Assembly (NCBI RefSeq): GCF_005924265.1
Contig: NZ_VCLB01000004.1
Span: forward strand, 124,001-188,000
Reading direction: 5' to 3'
DNA from: Martelella lutilitoris
GTDB lineage: Bacteria > Pseudomonadota > Alphaproteobacteria > Rhizobiales > Rhizobiaceae
Length of the DNA: 64,000 bases
Position numbers and translations under genes: made by a program. Shown piece by piece: positions 46,199 through 63,363 of this stretch (position 1 is its first letter; each line of letters begins with the position of its first letter). The notes under the pieces are model-generated. The model did not search any database and was not told the origin of the DNA. It saw only the letters and a program-made list of their open reading frames with translations.

Positions 46199-47305
46199 TC
46201 AGAGATTGCCCTTGCGCTGCTGGACCATCATGAACTTGTCGAAGGAGAATTCGGCAAGCTGCATCCACAGATAGGCGTCCTTCTTGAACTCCTGCTGGCT
46301 GTCATAGATGCGCTTGAACCAGGCGTTCTCGGCCGAGATCTCGGCGAAGGTCTCCTGGGACACCTTGTAGCAGGCGTCGAGGATTTCCTCGCTGAACGGC
46401 TTCAGGACGGCGCCTTCGGCCACCAACTGGCGCAGCGCCTGCGGATTGCCGGCGTCGTAGCGGGCCAGCATGTCGAGGTTTACCGCGTCGCAGGCATCCT
46501 TCAGGATCTGCTGATAGCTTGCCGGCAGTTCGTTGAACTTGTCGAGATTGGTGAAGGCGTGGATGACCGGGCCGCCTTCCCACCAGGCCGGGTAATAGTA
46601 GTATTTGGCAACCTTGACGAGGCCGAGGCTGAGATCGTCATAGGGGCCGACGAATTCGGTGGCATCAATCGTGCCGCGTTCCAGCGCCGAATAGACGTCG
46701 CCGGCGGCAATCTGCTGCGGCGTGACGCCGAGCTTTGCCATGACCTGGCCGGCCAGACCGGCGATGCGCATCTTCAGGCCCTTGAGGTCTTCCAGCGAAT
46801 TGATCTCATTAGCGAACCAGCCGCCCATCTGTGCCCCGGTATTGCCGGCCGGACGGCCCCAGACGCCCTTTTCGGCGAAGAACTCGTCAAACAGTTCGTT
46901 GCCGCCGCCCTGATAGAGCCAGGAATTCTTCAGGCGCGCATTCATGCCGAAAGGAACGGCCGTGCCCAGACCATAGGTCATGTCCTGGCCGATATAGTAA
47001 TAGGACGGCGTGTGGCACATTTCGATCGTCCCGTCGCGCACGGCGTCGAGCACCTGCAGCGGCGGAACCAGCTCGCCACCGGCAAAGACCTGAATGTCGA
47101 AATTGCCGTCTGTCGCCTCGCGCACACGCTCCGCGATACCGGTCGAGCCGGAATAGAGAATATCGAGCGACTGCGGGAAGGCAGACGAAAGACGCCAGTT
47201 GAGCTTGGGGCTTTCCTGGGCGATGGCGGGAGCGGCGAGCGCTGCCGGGGCAAGTGCGCCGGCCGAAGCAACGCCTGCCTTTTTGAAGAATGTGCGGCGG
47301 TCCAT
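46199..47305 (-). CDS. TRAP transporter solute-binding protein (DctP type)
   Basis: A 368-residue periplasmic binding protein. A Tat signal is seen (MDRRTFFKKAG then AGALAPAALAAPAIAQ), and the DctP/TAXI-type core follows: LNWRLSSAFPQSLDILYSG, GLKMRIAGLAGQVMAKLG, and EFVGPYDDLSLGL. Features match the DctP7-like binding proteins with Tat leaders used for 2-oxoacids and similar carboxylates. The membrane subunits dctQ and dctM are not in the window, so it is either orphan or served from elsewhere. Confidence 0.93.
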   Translation of the reverse strand: MDRRTFFKKAGVASAGALAPAALAAPAIAQESPKLNWRLSSAFPQSLDILYSGSTGIAERVREATDGNFDIQVFAGGELVPPLQVLDAVRDGTIEMCHTPSYYYIGQDMTYGLGTAVPFGMNARLKNSWLYQGGGNELFDEFFAEKGVWGRPAGNTGAQMGGWFANEINSLEDLKGLKMRIAGLAGQVMAKLGVTPQQIAAGDVYSALERGTIDATEFVGPYDDLSLGLVKVAKYYYYPAWWEGGPVIHAFTNLDKFNELPASYQQILKDACDAVNLDMLARYDAGNPQALRQLVAEGAVLKPFSEEILDACYKVSQETFAEISAENAWFKRIYDSQQEFKKDAYLWMQLAEFSFDKFMMVQQRKGNL

Positions 47306-47723
47306 TGGTGTTTCCTGCTTCTTTATCCAAGGATCATCCGAATGCGGACGGGAGGGAACCATGTCCGGGCGATCCGTACCGGTGGGTACTATACGTTTTC
47401 ATCTTTGCGCGCAAGCCCGAAACCCGCACTCTTGTTGCGGCGCGTCATCAGGAATGGCCGATGCGTTGAAGCCGAACCGCAAGGCGCCGGCAATGACCTG
47501 CCGCAAACCGCGAGAAATGCCTGAAGGTCTGCACGGAAACGCTGTTGCCAGTGCGCAGGCCGGCCGTAAAGGGCGCCAGTCGACGCAACAACCGCAACGG
47601 GCACAACCTCCAGACACTACACGCAAAATGCTGCATTGCGTCGGGCAAGACGGCAGAGGGCGACCGCCGGCCCTCTGGATATCGCGAGCCCGAGACGTCT
47701 TGCGAAAGCCGCCGTCAGTTGCT
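47306..47723. other. Intergenic stretch without a supported gene
   Basis: About 420 bp between the TRAP gene and the TetR operator. Only short open frames without ribosome sites occur. One hairpin stands out at 47654-47677 (CAGAGGGC / GCCCTCTG, 8-base loop). It should hold the TRAP promoter; no clear -35/-10 pair was found. Confidence 0.5.
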
Positions 47724-47743
47724 ATGACTGACTGGTCAGTCAT
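47724..47743. promoter_or_regulatory. TetR-type operator of the exporter operon
   Basis: ATGACTGAC-TG-GTCAGTCAT, a 9+9 palindrome 25 bp before the TetR start. The TGACTGAC half site is typical for TetR autorepressors of this kind. Confidence 0.75.
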
Positions 47744-47767
47744 GATCCGGAAAGGATAGGCCCTGTC

Positions 47768-48394
47768 ATGAACAAAGCGCCAAAACGCCGGTCGCTCCCC
47801 CCCGAGGCCCGCCGCAAATCCATCATGGATGCAGCCCTTGTCGTCTTTTCCGAGAAGGGTTTTGCCAATGCGCGCATCGAGGATATCGCCCGGCATGCCG
47901 GAATCGGCAAGGGGACGGTCTATCTCTATTTCCCGGACAAGGAGAGCCTGTTCAAATCGCTGATCAGCGAGGCACTCGGCCCGCTGCTGATGACGGCGCA
48001 CGCAAGGCTCGAGGAAGCCCGGCTGCCTCCGCGCGAGACGCTCGGCATCTTCTTCGACCTGATCAGAACCGAGGTTCTCGGCACGGAAAAACGCGATCTG
48101 GTGCAATTGATGGCGATGGAGATGCGCAATTTCCCCGAGATTGCCGAATTCTACCACGACACCATCATCCGCGCCGGCCTCGCCCTCATCCTGCGCGTTC
48201 TGGAAAGGGCAGAAGCGCGCGGCGAGTTGCGCTCGACCGCGGTGCTCAAGGTCCCGCAGGTCATTTTCGCGCCGGCGCTGCTGTCGGTCATCTGGAACGC
48301 GAATTTCGCCCGCTACGGCGATCTCGATCTTGATGCCGCATTCGATTTCTATCTGGATACCCTGTTCAAGCCAGCCGAGGGGGATGCCCCATGA
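47768..48394 (+). CDS. TetR family transcriptional regulator (CecR-like)
   Basis: A 208-residue repressor with the TetR HTH at residues 18-62 (RKSIMDAALVVFSEKGF, then IARHAGIGKGTVYLYFPDKESLF) and a helical ligand domain. Its stop overlaps the start of the HlyD gene by 4 bases, so it is the first gene of a four-gene operon. It resembles the regulators of the ybhGFSR type exporter of enteric bacteria, which sense small toxic compounds. Confidence 0.9.
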   Translation: MNKAPKRRSLPPEARRKSIMDAALVVFSEKGFANARIEDIARHAGIGKGTVYLYFPDKESLFKSLISEALGPLLMTAHARLEEARLPPRETLGIFFDLIRTEVLGTEKRDLVQLMAMEMRNFPEIAEFYHDTIIRAGLALILRVLERAEARGELRSTAVLKVPQVIFAPALLSVIWNANFARYGDLDLDAAFDFYLDTLFKPAEGDAP

Positions 48395-49353
48395 AGCGCC
48401 TTATCATCATCGCCGTTCTGCTCGCCGCTGCCGCAGGCGCGGGGTTCGCGCTCTTCCGCCCTGCCCAAGACCACGGCTTTCTCGGCTGGGTCGAGGCGGA
48501 CGCGCTCTATATTGGCGCGCCCAACACCGCGCGGCTGACCGAACTCACCGTCGAAGAGGGCGATCAAGCCGAAACCGGGCAGTTGCTGTTCTCGCTTGAA
48601 GCGGAGACCGACAGGGCTGCCGTCGAAACCGCCCGCGCCAACCTTGAAAAGGCAAGAGCCGCCCTCTCTCTCACCCGGGCCCCGCAGGACCGGCAGGAAC
48701 AGCTGCAAGCGCTCGAAGCCTCGCGCAAGGAAGCAAAGGCCGCGCTCGACTATGCCGAAAAATCGCTGACGCGGGCGCGGTCTCTGTTCCAGCAGGAAAG
48801 CGGGACCAAGGCCAATCTGGACAGTGCCGTCAGTTCCTACGCGCAAGCCAAGGCCGCGCTCGACAAGATCAACGCACAGATCGCCCTTGGCGAACTGCCC
48901 CAGCGCGACCAGCAGATCGAACAGGCCGAGCAGAGCGTTGCCGCCGCGCGCTCCGAGCTTTCCGCCGCCGAGGCGGCGCTTTCGCTGAAGACGGTCATGG
49001 CGCCGGCGACCGGCAGCATCGAGCAGGTCTATTACCGGACCGGCGAAGTCGTGCCGGCGGGCCGCCCGGTCGTCTCGCTGCTGCCGCCTGAAAACATCAA
49101 GATCGAATTTTTTGTGCCGGAAGGCGAGCGCGCCGCGCTGAAGGTCGGCGACAAGGTGCGCGTCACCTGCGACGGCTGCCGGTCGCAAGACGCAACGATC
49201 TTCTTCATCGCCAAAGACGCGGAATACACTCCGCCGGAGATCTTCTCGCGCGAGGAGCGCGCCAAGATGGTCTACCGGCTGGAGGCGCGGCCTGAAGACC
49301 CTGCGCCGCTTGCCGTCGGTCTTCCCGTCAATGTCGAAGCGGAGGCGCGCTGA
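48391..49353 (+). CDS. HlyD family periplasmic adaptor (YbhG-like)
   Basis: A 320-residue membrane-fusion protein: N-terminal anchor MKRLIIIAVLLAAAAGAGFALF, a biotinyl-lipoyl half DALYIGAPNTARLTELTVEEGD, a long alpha-hairpin (residues about 70-200, rich in Ala, Glu, Gln), and the second lipoyl half with TVMAPATGSIEQVYYRTGEVV. It would link the ABC permease to an outer-membrane channel. It overlaps TetR by 4 bp and the ATPase gene by 1 bp. Confidence 0.92.
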   Translation: MKRLIIIAVLLAAAAGAGFALFRPAQDHGFLGWVEADALYIGAPNTARLTELTVEEGDQAETGQLLFSLEAETDRAAVETARANLEKARAALSLTRAPQDRQEQLQALEASRKEAKAALDYAEKSLTRARSLFQQESGTKANLDSAVSSYAQAKAALDKINAQIALGELPQRDQQIEQAEQSVAAARSELSAAEAALSLKTVMAPATGSIEQVYYRTGEVVPAGRPVVSLLPPENIKIEFFVPEGERAALKVGDKVRVTCDGCRSQDATIFFIAKDAEYTPPEIFSREERAKMVYRLEARPEDPAPLAVGLPVNVEAEAR

Positions 49354-50288
49354 TGGCTCCGGCGGAAAATGTCATATCCGTCGAGGGGCTGACAAAAAGC
49401 TTCGGCGGGCGCACCGTGGTCGACCATCTGACCATGAATGTGCGCAAGGGCACAATCCATGGCTTTCTCGGGCCGAACGGCTCCGGCAAGACCACCACGA
49501 TCCGCATGCTGTGCGGGCTTTTGACGCCCGACAGCGGCTCCGGCACATGCCTTGGCTACGACATCACCCGCGACGGGGAGCGGCTCCGACGCCACGTCGG
49601 CTACATGACCCAGCGGTTTTCCCTCTACGAGGACCTGACGATCCGCGAAAACCTCGATTTCGTCGCCCGCATCCACGGCCTGAGGGACCCGCGGAAAAAG
49701 GTCTCCGACGCCATCGAGCGACTGGGGCTTGGCGGACGGGAAAAGCAGCTTGCCGGCAATCTCTCCGGCGGCTGGAAACAGCGGCTCGCGCTCGGCGCCT
49801 GCACGCTTCCCGATCCGGACCTCCTGCTGCTCGACGAGCCGACGGCGGGCGTCGACCCCAAGGCGCGGCGCGAATTCTGGGCCGAAATCCATGCGCTGGC
49901 CGCAGACGGACTCTCCGTCCTGGTCTCCACCCACTATATGGACGAGGCGGAACGCTGCCACGAGATCGCCTATATGGCCTATGGCAAGCTGATGGTGACC
50001 GGCACGGTGAAGGAGGTGGTGGCCGCCTCGAAGCTCGAAAGCTACCTGATTACCGGCGCCCATGTTCATGACCTTCAGACCGAACTGGAGAAGGCCGACG
50101 GCGTCGATCTCGTCGCCCCCTTCGGCTCTTCGCTGCATGTCTGCGGCCATGACAGGGCGGCGCTCGAGCGCGCCATTCAGCCCTATCGGGACCGACCCGA
50201 TACCGAATGCCGCCCGAGCGAGGCAACGCTGGAAGATGCCTTCATCTACATGATGAACGCTTCGAAGGACAATTTCGATGACGGATGA
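49353..50288 (+). CDS. ABC transporter ATP-binding protein (YbhF-like, single domain)
   Basis: A 311-residue ATPase with Walker A FLGPNGSGKTTTIRML, Q-loop YMTQRFSLYEDLTIREN, signature LSGGWKQRLALGACT, Walker B LLLLDEPTAGVD and the H-loop STHYMDEAERC. Enteric YbhF carries two ATPase domains; here there is only one, as in other drug-exporter subunits. The C terminus overlaps the permease start by 11 bp. Confidence 0.95.
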   Translation: MAPAENVISVEGLTKSFGGRTVVDHLTMNVRKGTIHGFLGPNGSGKTTTIRMLCGLLTPDSGSGTCLGYDITRDGERLRRHVGYMTQRFSLYEDLTIRENLDFVARIHGLRDPRKKVSDAIERLGLGGREKQLAGNLSGGWKQRLALGACTLPDPDLLLLDEPTAGVDPKARREFWAEIHALAADGLSVLVSTHYMDEAERCHEIAYMAYGKLMVTGTVKEVVAASKLESYLITGAHVHDLQTELEKADGVDLVAPFGSSLHVCGHDRAALERAIQPYRDRPDTECRPSEATLEDAFIYMMNASKDNFDDG

Positions 50289-51423
50289 ACGGCCACAACG
50301 TTTTCCTGCCTTCCGCCGCTTCTGGGCGATGACGGTCAAGGAATTCATCCAGATGACGCGCGACCGACTGACCATGGGCATGATGATCATGCTGCCGATC
50401 ATGCAGCTTCTGCTGTTCGGCTTTGCCATCAACACGACGCCGCACCACCTGCCGACCGGCGTCATGCTGTCGGAAAGCACCGATGTCTCCCGCGCCATCC
50501 TGGCCTCGCTGGAAAACACTGATTTCTTCGACATCACCGGCATTGTCACCAGTGAGGCGGACATGGACCGGTTGCTCGAATCGGGAGAGGTTCTGTTCGT
50601 GGTCGAGATCCCGCCGGACTTCGAGCGCGACCTCAGGCGCGGACAGTCCCCTTCCCTGCTGGTGGCGGCCGATGCGACGGATCCGGTCGCCTCCTCCTCC
50701 GCCCTCGGCGCGCTTTCCGGCGTGGTTTCCACCGCCCTTTCCGGCCTGCACGGCATTGCGATCGCAGAACCCCAGCAGCCGGCCTTCAACATTATCCAGC
50801 ACCGTCGCTACAATCCAGCGGGCAAGTCGACGCTCAACATCGTGCCGGGCCTGCTCGGCACCATCCTGACCATGACGCTCTTGATCTTCACTGCCCTTGC
50901 CGTCACCCGCGAGATCGAACGCGGCACGATGGAGAACCTGCTCGCCATGCCGATCCGACCGATCGAGATCATGATGGGCAAGATCATGCCCTATGTCTTC
51001 GTCGGCGCCTTCCAGGCCGCCCTGATCATCACCTCGGGCCTGTTCATCTTCGACGTCCCGATCCTCGGCGATCCGTGGTCACTGGCGCTTTTGACCCTGC
51101 TCTTCGTCGTCACCAATCTGTCGATCGGCTACACCTTCTCGACAATTGCCAGGAACCAGCTTCAGGCGGTGCAGATGTCGATGATGTTCTTCCTGCCGAG
51201 CATTCTTCTCTCCGGCTTCATGTTCCCCTTCGACGGCATGCCGCGTTGGGCGCGATATCTCGGTGAAATCCTGCCGCTGACGCATTACCTCAGGATCGTG
51301 CGCGCCATCATGCTGAAGGGCGCGAACATCACCGTGCTCGGCTTCGACAGCGCCATGCTGGCGGCCATCGCGCTCGTCGCCATCGCTATCGCCGTCAGCC
51401 GCTTCAACAAGACGCTGGACTGA
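50278..51423 (+). CDS. ABC-2 family permease (YbhS/YbhR-like)
   Basis: A 381-residue permease: a basic N-terminus, helix 1 (GMMIMLPIMQLLLFGFAIN), a large extracytoplasmic domain (residues about 50-175), then five helices with the ABC-2 signature region (EIERGTMENLLAMPIRPIEIMMGKI) quoted in part. One permease follows the ATPase; the enteric system has two. A homodimer is likely. It ends 9 bp before the convergent EAL gene. Confidence 0.92.
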   Translation: MTDERPQRFPAFRRFWAMTVKEFIQMTRDRLTMGMMIMLPIMQLLLFGFAINTTPHHLPTGVMLSESTDVSRAILASLENTDFFDITGIVTSEADMDRLLESGEVLFVVEIPPDFERDLRRGQSPSLLVAADATDPVASSSALGALSGVVSTALSGLHGIAIAEPQQPAFNIIQHRRYNPAGKSTLNIVPGLLGTILTMTLLIFTALAVTREIERGTMENLLAMPIRPIEIMMGKIMPYVFVGAFQAALIITSGLFIFDVPILGDPWSLALLTLLFVVTNLSIGYTFSTIARNQLQAVQMSMMFFLPSILLSGFMFPFDGMPRWARYLGEILPLTHYLRIVRAIMLKGANITVLGFDSAMLAAIALVAIAIAVSRFNKTLD

Positions 51424-51431
51424 GCCGCTGA

Positions 51432-53003
51432 TCATCCTTTCTTGACCTTCCGGCCAGCGGGAAAGGCACGCGAGAATTCTCGTGCGGGCACCGGCCGCCC
51501 GATCAGGAATCCCTGGATGCAGATGTCGGGATGAATGGCAACGAGGTGGTCAGCCTGGCCTTTGGTCTCCACGCCTTCGCAGATCAGGGTCACCTCGAGC
51601 GCGACGGCAAGTTCGCAGACCTTGCTGACGATCACCGCGCCGATCGCCTGCTGATCGAGCGCCTGGGTGAACATACGGTCGATCTTGATGCCCGCGATCG
51701 GCATGCGGGCGATATAGGCAAGGTTCGAATAGCCCGTGCCGAAATCATCGATGAGAATGCGATAGCCCCGCCTGCTGAAGGCCGCCATCGCCTGGTTCAG
51801 GCTGTCCTGGTTCGCTGTCGAACGCTCGGTCAGTTCCAGAGCGACCTGGCTGGCGGAAAGCCCGTGGGAGCGGATTTCGGTCTCGAGAAAATCCAGAAAC
51901 TCCAGGCTCAGTATGTCATCGGAGGCGACATTGATGCTGACATAGAAATTCGGATCGGCCTCAAAATGATCTCTCAGGTCGGCGAATGCATGTCTGACAA
52001 CGCTTCGGGTTATTCTTCCAATGAAACCGCAGGTCTCTGCGGCAGGGATGAATTGGTCGGGGGGCACCAGCGATCCATCGAAATCGATTAGCCGCACAAG
52101 CGCCTCCGCGCCGCACAGGCTCTCATCGGAAAGCCTCACGATCGGCTGATAATGGACCGTAAGCCGATTGTCATCGAGAGCCCGTTCCAGCTTATACCGC
52201 CAGGACCGGCTTTCACGATAGAGCTGGGCATGCCAAAGCCCCACAGAGCCGCCGGCGGCAAGCCCGCCGGCAAGGACAAGCAGGAAATCGAGCGGCGCCG
52301 TTTTCAACAGGCTTGGCGCGTCATAAGTCGCGACCACGCAGACATCCAACCTCATATTGCAGCTTGAATAGATCCTGCGCCGTGTAATGCGAAACCATTT
52401 GGTCGTTTGCCCGAGCAGCAGCGAGAGCCCTTCTGTCTCGCCGAAAGCCTGGTAGATATAACTGCCGTCGCGCGTCAGCACGAGGGCGGCAAGCCGCTCG
52501 GCGGGGTCTTCGTATCGCGCAAAGGCGGAGGGTTCGGTCATCACCACGCTGTTGCCGAAAGACGCCATATCCGCAGCCAGACCCGACGGAACCACACCGC
52601 TGGCCCCTTTCCAGAGAATAGCGGAATTGACGCCGACAACCTCTGAAAACGGCGGCAAGGTCACAGGGGTTGCGAGTTTGCCCCAGACGCCGGTGCAGGC
52701 CAGCTTGCCCTCCTGCAAGCGCCCGACATCCGCGAGAAACGGGACGACGAAAACGATACGGCGCATCGCCTCAAGATCATCGGCAGAGCAGGACGCATCG
52801 GACGATCGGTCAAGCGTACGAAGGACCGCCAAGCTGGTTTCGGCCACGGAGACGGCGTTCTGAAAGACGTCCGAACCATAGTAATCGACGTGCTCGTCGG
52901 CGTTATGATTGCTGATGAATTCGGCAATCACAAATGCGCAAATCCCGCCGAGACAGACCCAGACGAGAGAGATTATCCAGACACTCCGCTTACCCGCCTC
53001 CAT
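51432..53003 (-). CDS. Cyclic di-GMP phosphodiesterase (CSS-motif and EAL domains)
   Basis: A 523-residue inner-membrane protein. A helix near residue 8, a periplasmic CSS-type domain with cysteines (SSDASCSADDLEAM, KLACTGVW, SSCNMRLDVC), a second helix near residue 235, then a cytoplasmic EAL domain. The catalytic set is intact: CGAEALVRL, LELTERS, DDFGTGYSNLAYI, GIKIDRMF, CEGVETKGQAD. It should degrade c-di-GMP and, like other CSS-EAL proteins, may respond to periplasmic thiol state. ATG at 53003 with AAGGAAA upstream. Confidence 0.93.
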   Translation of the reverse strand: MEAGKRSVWIISLVWVCLGGICAFVIAEFISNHNADEHVDYYGSDVFQNAVSVAETSLAVLRTLDRSSDASCSADDLEAMRRIVFVVPFLADVGRLQEGKLACTGVWGKLATPVTLPPFSEVVGVNSAILWKGASGVVPSGLAADMASFGNSVVMTEPSAFARYEDPAERLAALVLTRDGSYIYQAFGETEGLSLLLGQTTKWFRITRRRIYSSCNMRLDVCVVATYDAPSLLKTAPLDFLLVLAGGLAAGGSVGLWHAQLYRESRSWRYKLERALDDNRLTVHYQPIVRLSDESLCGAEALVRLIDFDGSLVPPDQFIPAAETCGFIGRITRSVVRHAFADLRDHFEADPNFYVSINVASDDILSLEFLDFLETEIRSHGLSASQVALELTERSTANQDSLNQAMAAFSRRGYRILIDDFGTGYSNLAYIARMPIAGIKIDRMFTQALDQQAIGAVIVSKVCELAVALEVTLICEGVETKGQADHLVAIHPDICIQGFLIGRPVPAREFSRAFPAGRKVKKG

Positions 53004-53156
53004 AGCGTTTCCTTCCGCAGCCGCGCAATTGAGACCGCACATCCGTGCTTCTCACGATGACGCAAAAGTCGCCCTGACGATCTCCCACACCAGCCGTGAA
53101 GACAAGGCCCCGTACAACAGCAAATGCTAACGCTTTCATTCTAGCAGAAAATACAA

Positions 53157-53180
53157 AAGGCCGCCGAATTCGGCGGCCTT
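53157..53180. terminator. Terminator of the rpoBC operon
   Basis: A 24-bp perfect palindrome (arms AAGGCCGCCGAA / TTCGGCGGCCTT) with a T-rich tail on the minus strand (TTTTGTATTTTC), 51 bp after the rpoC stop. Confidence 0.88.
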
Positions 53181-53230
53181 CAGTATGGGGGTGTTGGAAA
53201 CGCCCCCGGGCACGCGGCCCAAGCAGGCGT

Positions 53231-57445
<4,215 letters not shown>

Positions 57446-57592
57446 GCCTGTCTCCTTGACTGGGCGGCATCGCCCTTGCTGACAGTGGCTGCCGGCCAAA
57501 CCCCGATGCCGGCATTCTGTCTCTTGAAACGGTGATAGCCGCTAAATGCGGCAAAAATGACACTTCGCGCTTACCATGCACTCGGTGTCAAA

Positions 57593-57623
57593 GGTGCGCC
57601 CGGCTTTTGGCGGCGGGCGCACC
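57593..57623. other. Hairpin between rpoB and rpoC
   Basis: Stem GGTGCGCCC / GGGCGCACC (9 bp) with a 13-base loop, 11 bp after the rpoB stop, without a T tract. Likely an RNA processing or stability structure. Confidence 0.5.
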
Positions 57624-57634
57624 GTGTTCTGATC

Positions 57635-61777
<4,143 letters not shown>

Positions 61778-61955
61778 CGTCGCTCCTTGTCAATCTGCAT
61801 CCGGGCCTGCAACAGACGGGTACCGATGGCCAGTCGGCTCCGTCATCACCGAGAGCCGTTTCCATTGGAACGGCTCGATCTCCATAATTTCTCGACTATC
61901 CGAGCGTCAGGCCGTTGCCGGCAGCGCTGCCCGTCGAAAGGGTCCTGAAGAGAAC

Positions 61956-61994
61956 CCATTACCCAAAGGCCCGAAATGGGACTTTGGGTAATGG
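61956..61994. other. Long hairpin between rplL and rpoB
   Basis: A perfect 13-bp stem, arms CCATTACCCAAAG / CTTTGGGTAATGG, with a 13-base loop and no T tract, in the 281-bp rplL-rpoB gap. A second stem CCGCGGGC / GCCCGCGG lies at about 62014-62041. They suit an attenuator or RNase III site that sets the L12 to beta ratio. Confidence 0.6.
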
Positions 61995-62058
61995 TTTCAG
62001 TTCAATTGTCGCCCCGCGGGCAGGCCTGCGCCCGCCCGCGGAACAGAAAAAGTAAAGC

Positions 62059-62436
62059 TTACTTGAGCTCGACCTTGGCGCCGGCTGCTTCCAGCTTGCC
62101 CTTGAGCTCTTCGGCTTCGCCCTTGGAAACGGCTTCCTTGACAGCCTTCGGAGCGCTCTCGACGAGTTCCTTGGCTTCCTTGAGGCCGAGACCGGTGATG
62201 GCGCGAACTTCCTTGATGACGCCGATCTTGTTGGAGCCGGCTTCAGCCAGGACAACGTCGAATTCGGTCTTCTCTTCAGCAGCGGCAGCAGCTTCGCCAG
62301 CACCACCGGCAGCAGCGACGGCGACCGGAGCAGCGGCGGAAACGCCCCACTTCTCTTCGAGCATCTTGGACAGTTCAGCGGCTTCGAGAACCGTCAGTTC
62401 AGAAAGTTCGTCTACGATTTTGGCGAGATCAGCCAT
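62059..62436 (-). CDS. rplL: 50S ribosomal protein L7/L12
   Basis: A 125-residue stalk protein. The N-terminal dimer helix [28 protein letters not shown], an Ala-rich hinge (residues 34-54), and the C-terminal factor-binding domain with KTEFDVVL and [12 protein letters not shown] are seen. It recruits translation GTPases. AAGGAAGACTAAC precedes the ATG. Confidence 0.98.
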   Translation of the reverse strand: MADLAKIVDELSELTVLEAAELSKMLEEKWGVSAAAPVAVAAAGGAGEAAAAAEEKTEFDVVLAEAGSNKIGVIKEVRAITGLGLKEAKELVESAPKAVKEAVSKGEAEELKGKLEAAGAKVELK

Positions 62437-62502
62437 GTTAGTCTTCCTTCAGTGTGTTTGGTTCGAACTGGGTCGAAATTTCATAAACAGCGAAAAACCG
62501 CC

Positions 62503-63021
62503 TCAAGCGGCTTCGTCCTTCGTGGCGTAGGCGTTGAGCACGCGGGCAAGCTGGCTTGCCGGTGCAGAAGCAATCGTCGCGATGCGGGTTGCCGGGGTCT
62601 GGATCATACCAACCAGCTTCGCACGCAGCTCATCCAGCGAAGGCATCGTCGCAAGCGACTTGACACCATCAGCATCGAGCACGGTTGCCCCCATGGCGCC
62701 GCCGATGACAACGAGCTTGTCGTTGCCCTTGGCGAAATCCATGCAGACCTTCGGAGCCGTCACCGGGTCATCGCAATAGGCGATGAGCGTCTGACCTGTG
62801 AACAGGTCAGCCATTCCCTCGGACTCCGTACCCTGAAGGGCAATCTTGGCCAGGCGGTTCTTCGCGACTTTGACAGTGCCGCCCGCTTGACGCATCTTCG
62901 AACGGAAATCGTTCATCTGCGCAACGGTGACACCGGCATAGTGGGCCACGACAACCGAGCCGGAAGCCTTAAAGACTTCGTTCAGTTCCGTGACGAATTC
63001 GCGTTTTTCCGCTCTTTCCAC
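62503..63021 (-). CDS. rplJ: 50S ribosomal protein L10
   Basis: A 172-residue stalk base protein that binds L7/L12 and represses its own mRNA. N-terminal [17 protein letters not shown] and [12 protein letters not shown] are family features. The start is a GTG (63019-63021) with GGAG seven bases upstream, as in other rhizobia. The 342-bp leader contains two hairpins (63278-63297 and 63301-63324). Confidence 0.97.
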   Translation of the reverse strand: MERAEKREFVTELNEVFKASGSVVVAHYAGVTVAQMNDFRSKMRQAGGTVKVAKNRLAKIALQGTESEGMADLFTGQTLIAYCDDPVTAPKVCMDFAKGNDKLVVIGGAMGATVLDADGVKSLATMPSLDELRAKLVGMIQTPATRIATIASAPASQLARVLNAYATKDEAA

Positions 63022-63363
63022 TGCCTATCTCCAGTTGACAGGACCATTGACGGACCTGTCGGTTGCCTTTGCCGCAAGGGACTTGCTTTGACCCAAGATC
63101 CCAAGCGACGCTCGAGGATCCTGCCCCCTTCGGCGCGCGATTTCTCAAGCGCCTAGGCACACCAGGTTCGAACCGAACTTAACCGCGTCAGGCTTGACCG
63201 CCAGCGGTAAAATTGGGTCTCACCCGTCTCATGCAGGCATTGAATTAAGGTTGCCCACCTGCAATCTCGGACAGGAAACCGGGATGTTCGTCCCGGTCAT
63301 TTTCCGGGCCCTGGAGCCCGGAAACTTTTCACCGGAAGACAAGCGCTTCCGGAAATTCAAAAC
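63022..63363 (-). promoter_or_regulatory. rplJ leader region with two hairpins
   Basis: A 342-bp region between rplA and rplJ. Two stems are clear: ACCGGGA / TCCCGGT at 63278-63297 and TTTCCGGGC / GCCCGGAAA at 63301-63324, both without T tracts. The remainder is likely the L10 autoregulatory leader; its L10-binding fold is not resolved here. Confidence 0.5.

Noticed and set aside
63160-63185. GTTCGAA segment that recalls a tRNA T-arm
   Set aside because: No acceptor, D-arm or anticodon arm can be built around it; it lies in the rplJ leader.
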